Part shown: piece by piece, positions 62,667 through 64,000 of the stretch | Numbering within the stretch: position 1 is the stretch's first letter | How the letters are laid out: every line of letters starts with the position of its first letter | Assembly (NCBI RefSeq): GCF_003752135.1 | Contig: NZ_RJVK01000001.1 | Span: 372,001-436,000 of the forward strand | Source of the DNA: Caminibacter pacificus | GTDB taxonomy: Bacteria > Campylobacterota > Campylobacteria > Campylobacterales > Nautiliaceae | Direction: 5' to 3' | DNA: 64,000 nt | Notes under the pieces: generated by a model | Told to the model about the DNA's origin: nothing | Database searches by the model: none | The model's input: only the letters and a program-made list of their open reading frames with translations | Translations under genes and position numbers: made by a program

Positions 62667-62978
62667 ATGTTTATAGTCGTGTATTGTACTATCCCAAAAG
62701 ATGATGCAAAGACTCTCGCAAATCTTTTGGTAAAGAACTCTCTTGCCGCTTGTGTAAATATTATCGATGAAGTAAATTCGGTATTTTTATGGCAGGGCGA
62801 AATAAAAGAAGAAAAAGAATCTTTGCTTATAATAAAAACAAAACAGGACGTTTTCAAACAACTTGAAATCTTCATCACAAAAAACCACCCGTACGACGTA
62901 CCCGAAATTATAGCTTTGCCGATAGTCAATGCAAATCTTGATTATTTAAATTGGCTTGATGATAGCGTAAAGGAGTAA
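62667..62978 (+). CDS. cutA: divalent-cation tolerance protein CutA
   Basis: A 103-residue trimeric ferredoxin-fold protein with NSLAACVNIIDEVNSVFLWQ and KNHPYDVPEIIALPI, the CutA1 signatures. Its role is linked to copper tolerance in E. coli but is unclear in general. Its stop lies 1 nt before the ATG of the aminotransferase. Confidence 0.93.
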   Translation: MFIVVYCTIPKDDAKTLANLLVKNSLAACVNIIDEVNSVFLWQGEIKEEKESLLIIKTKQDVFKQLEIFITKNHPYDVPEIIALPIVNANLDYLNWLDDSVKE

Positions 62979-62979
62979 A

Positions 62980-64000
62980 ATGAAACCTTTTATTGTAATG
63001 GACGTGCTTAAAAAAGCAAGAGAAATGAAAGATGTGATTCATCTGGAAATCGGAGAGCCGGACCTACTCCCAAGTCCGAAAGTAAAAACGGCTCTTTTAG
63101 AAGCCGTTAAAAACGACAAATTCTTCTATACCGAAGCAAAAGGTTTAAGAAAACTAAGAGAAAAAATATCAAAACACTATAAAAATTTTTACGACGTAGA
63201 AGTAGACCCTGAAAATATTATCATCACTACCGGCACTTCGACCGGATTTTTAATCGCTTTTCATTTTGCAAAAAAAATAGCAACCCCGACTCCAGGATAT
63301 CCGTGTTATGAAAATTTTGCCGAACTTGAAAACAAAGAGTTTATAAAAATCCCGACAAAATTCCCGGAATATAACTTAAAAACAGAAGATTTAGAAAGTA
63401 TCGATTTCGATACTCTTATGATTTCTTCGCCGAACAACCCCACAGGCACTATCTATTCAAAAGAAGAGCTAAAAGAAATATGCGAATTTACAAAAAACAA
63501 TTCAAAACTCCTAATAAGCGACGAACTATACCACGGGCTTGTTTATACGGACAATTATACGACGGCTCTAAAATATAATAAAAACGCAATAATAATAAAC
63601 GGATTTAGCAAATTCTTTTGTATGCCCGGTCTTAGAATCGGCTGGATGATTGTACCTGAGAATTTAAAAAGAGAAGCGGAAATAATTGCCCAAAATATCC
63701 TTATTTCAGCCCCTACCCTATCACAATACGCAGTACTTGAAGCATTTGACTACGAGCATTTGCAAAAAACAAAAGAGGAGTTTCAAAAAAGAAGAGACTT
63801 TTTATATGAAGAACTAAAAGATATTTTTCCTATCGCAAAACCGGAGGGAGCTTTTTATCTTTGGTGTGATATAAGCAAATATTCAAACGACTCTTTAAAA
63901 TTTGCAAACGAAATGCTTGAAAAAGCAAAAGTAGCGACAACGCCCGGGATTGATTTTGGAGAATATAACAATTTCATAAGAATTGCATATACTAAAAACA
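62980..64000 (+). CDS. class I/II aminotransferase, 3'-truncated by the window
   Basis: A PLP fold-type I enzyme; 340 residues are visible and the frame runs off the edge. Features: VIHLEIGEPDLLPSP, SSPNNPTGTIYS, SDELYHGLVY and the Schiff-base Lys in INGFSKFFCMPGLRIGW. The substrate could be aspartate, alanine or an aromatic amino acid; the last would fit the IOR genes. It is coupled to cutA. Confidence 0.88.
   Translation, partial: MKPFIVMDVLKKAREMKDVIHLEIGEPDLLPSPKVKTALLEAVKNDKFFYTEAKGLRKLREKISKHYKNFYDVEVDPENIIITTGTSTGFLIAFHFAKKIATPTPGYPCYENFAELENKEFIKIPTKFPEYNLKTEDLESIDFDTLMISSPNNPTGTIYSKEELKEICEFTKNNSKLLISDELYHGLVYTDNYTTALKYNKNAIIINGFSKFFCMPGLRIGWMIVPENLKREAEIIAQNILISAPTLSQYAVLEAFDYEHLQKTKEEFQKRRDFLYEELKDIFPIAKPEGAFYLWCDISKYSNDSLKFANEMLEKAKVATTPGIDFGEYNNFIRIAYTKN

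Overview
The window is AT-rich chromosomal DNA from a member of the Campylobacterota (former Epsilonproteobacteria). The DUF342-ruvA-ddl-hydrolase-murF block, the ppiD-like-ftsA-ftsZ block and the fliL-acpS pair are gene orders I know from that phylum. Many TTG starts, the NhaD antiporter and an indolepyruvate:ferredoxin oxidoreductase fit a vent-type anaerobe or microaerobe. Nautiliales (Caminibacter, Nautilia, Lebetimonas) is my best guess; that assignment is inference.

Layout. 1-8.2 kb: DUF342 protein, ruvA, ddl, acylphosphatase, membrane hydrolase, murF-like ligase, a TRAP permease pair without a binding protein, and a DUF72 protein. 8.3-14.3 kb: an unknown membrane protein, a Gly/Met/Gln-rich exported protein, htpX-suhB-small DNA-binding protein, a BT1/MFS carrier and bioA. 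14.4-20.2 kb: ppiD-like, ftsA, ftsZ, mlaE-like, fliL, acpS and tRNA-Arg(GCG). 20.2-26.1 kb: an integrated element in the 3' end of that tRNA gene. It has a tyrosine integrase, a MobV-like relaxase, an HUH Rep protein and three unknown proteins, with repeated motifs near both ends and a palindromic oriT-like region. 26.2-30.4 kb: AT-rich accessory genes (two Sel1/Hcp-like exported paralogues, a SpoT-like HD protein, an LprI-like exported protein and a periplasmic binding protein). 30.4-34.8 kb: a SiaA-SiaB-SiaC partner-switching operon headed by an HD-GYP protein. 34.9-35.1 kb: a GC-rich structured RNA, probably 6S RNA. 35.2-40.8 kb: hemD, guaA, nadB-nhaD and a DciA-like gene. 40.7-44.9 kb: paaK, thioesterase, iorB and iorA for aryl-pyruvate/aryl-acetate metabolism. 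45-64 kb: a sodium/solute symporter with its small accessory protein, uvrC, a SprA-type putative metalloprotease, ribF, a 26-residue membrane peptide, an ABC-F ATPase, a YihY protein, ppa, acs, an FAD-dependent reductase, an outer-membrane protein, a double-HD protein, a flagellar-like protein, argH, an OsmC-like protein, another Sel1 protein, a DUF429 protein, a LysE exporter, cutA and a truncated aminotransferase.

Most interesting. The element's rep gene ends in a sequence very like the prfB +1 frameshift site (a Shine-Dalgarno-like run, then TAT CTT TAA). A +1 slip there joins Rep to the next open frame, which has no convincing start of its own, and would give a protein of about 550 residues. 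Two element proteins end in SSB-like acidic-(I/F)PF tails. Elsewhere, HD-GYP replaces the expected diguanylate cyclase in the Sia operon, the suhB ribosome-binding site lies in a hairpin that starts at the htpX stop codon, and a tiny membrane peptide has a near-perfect promoter.
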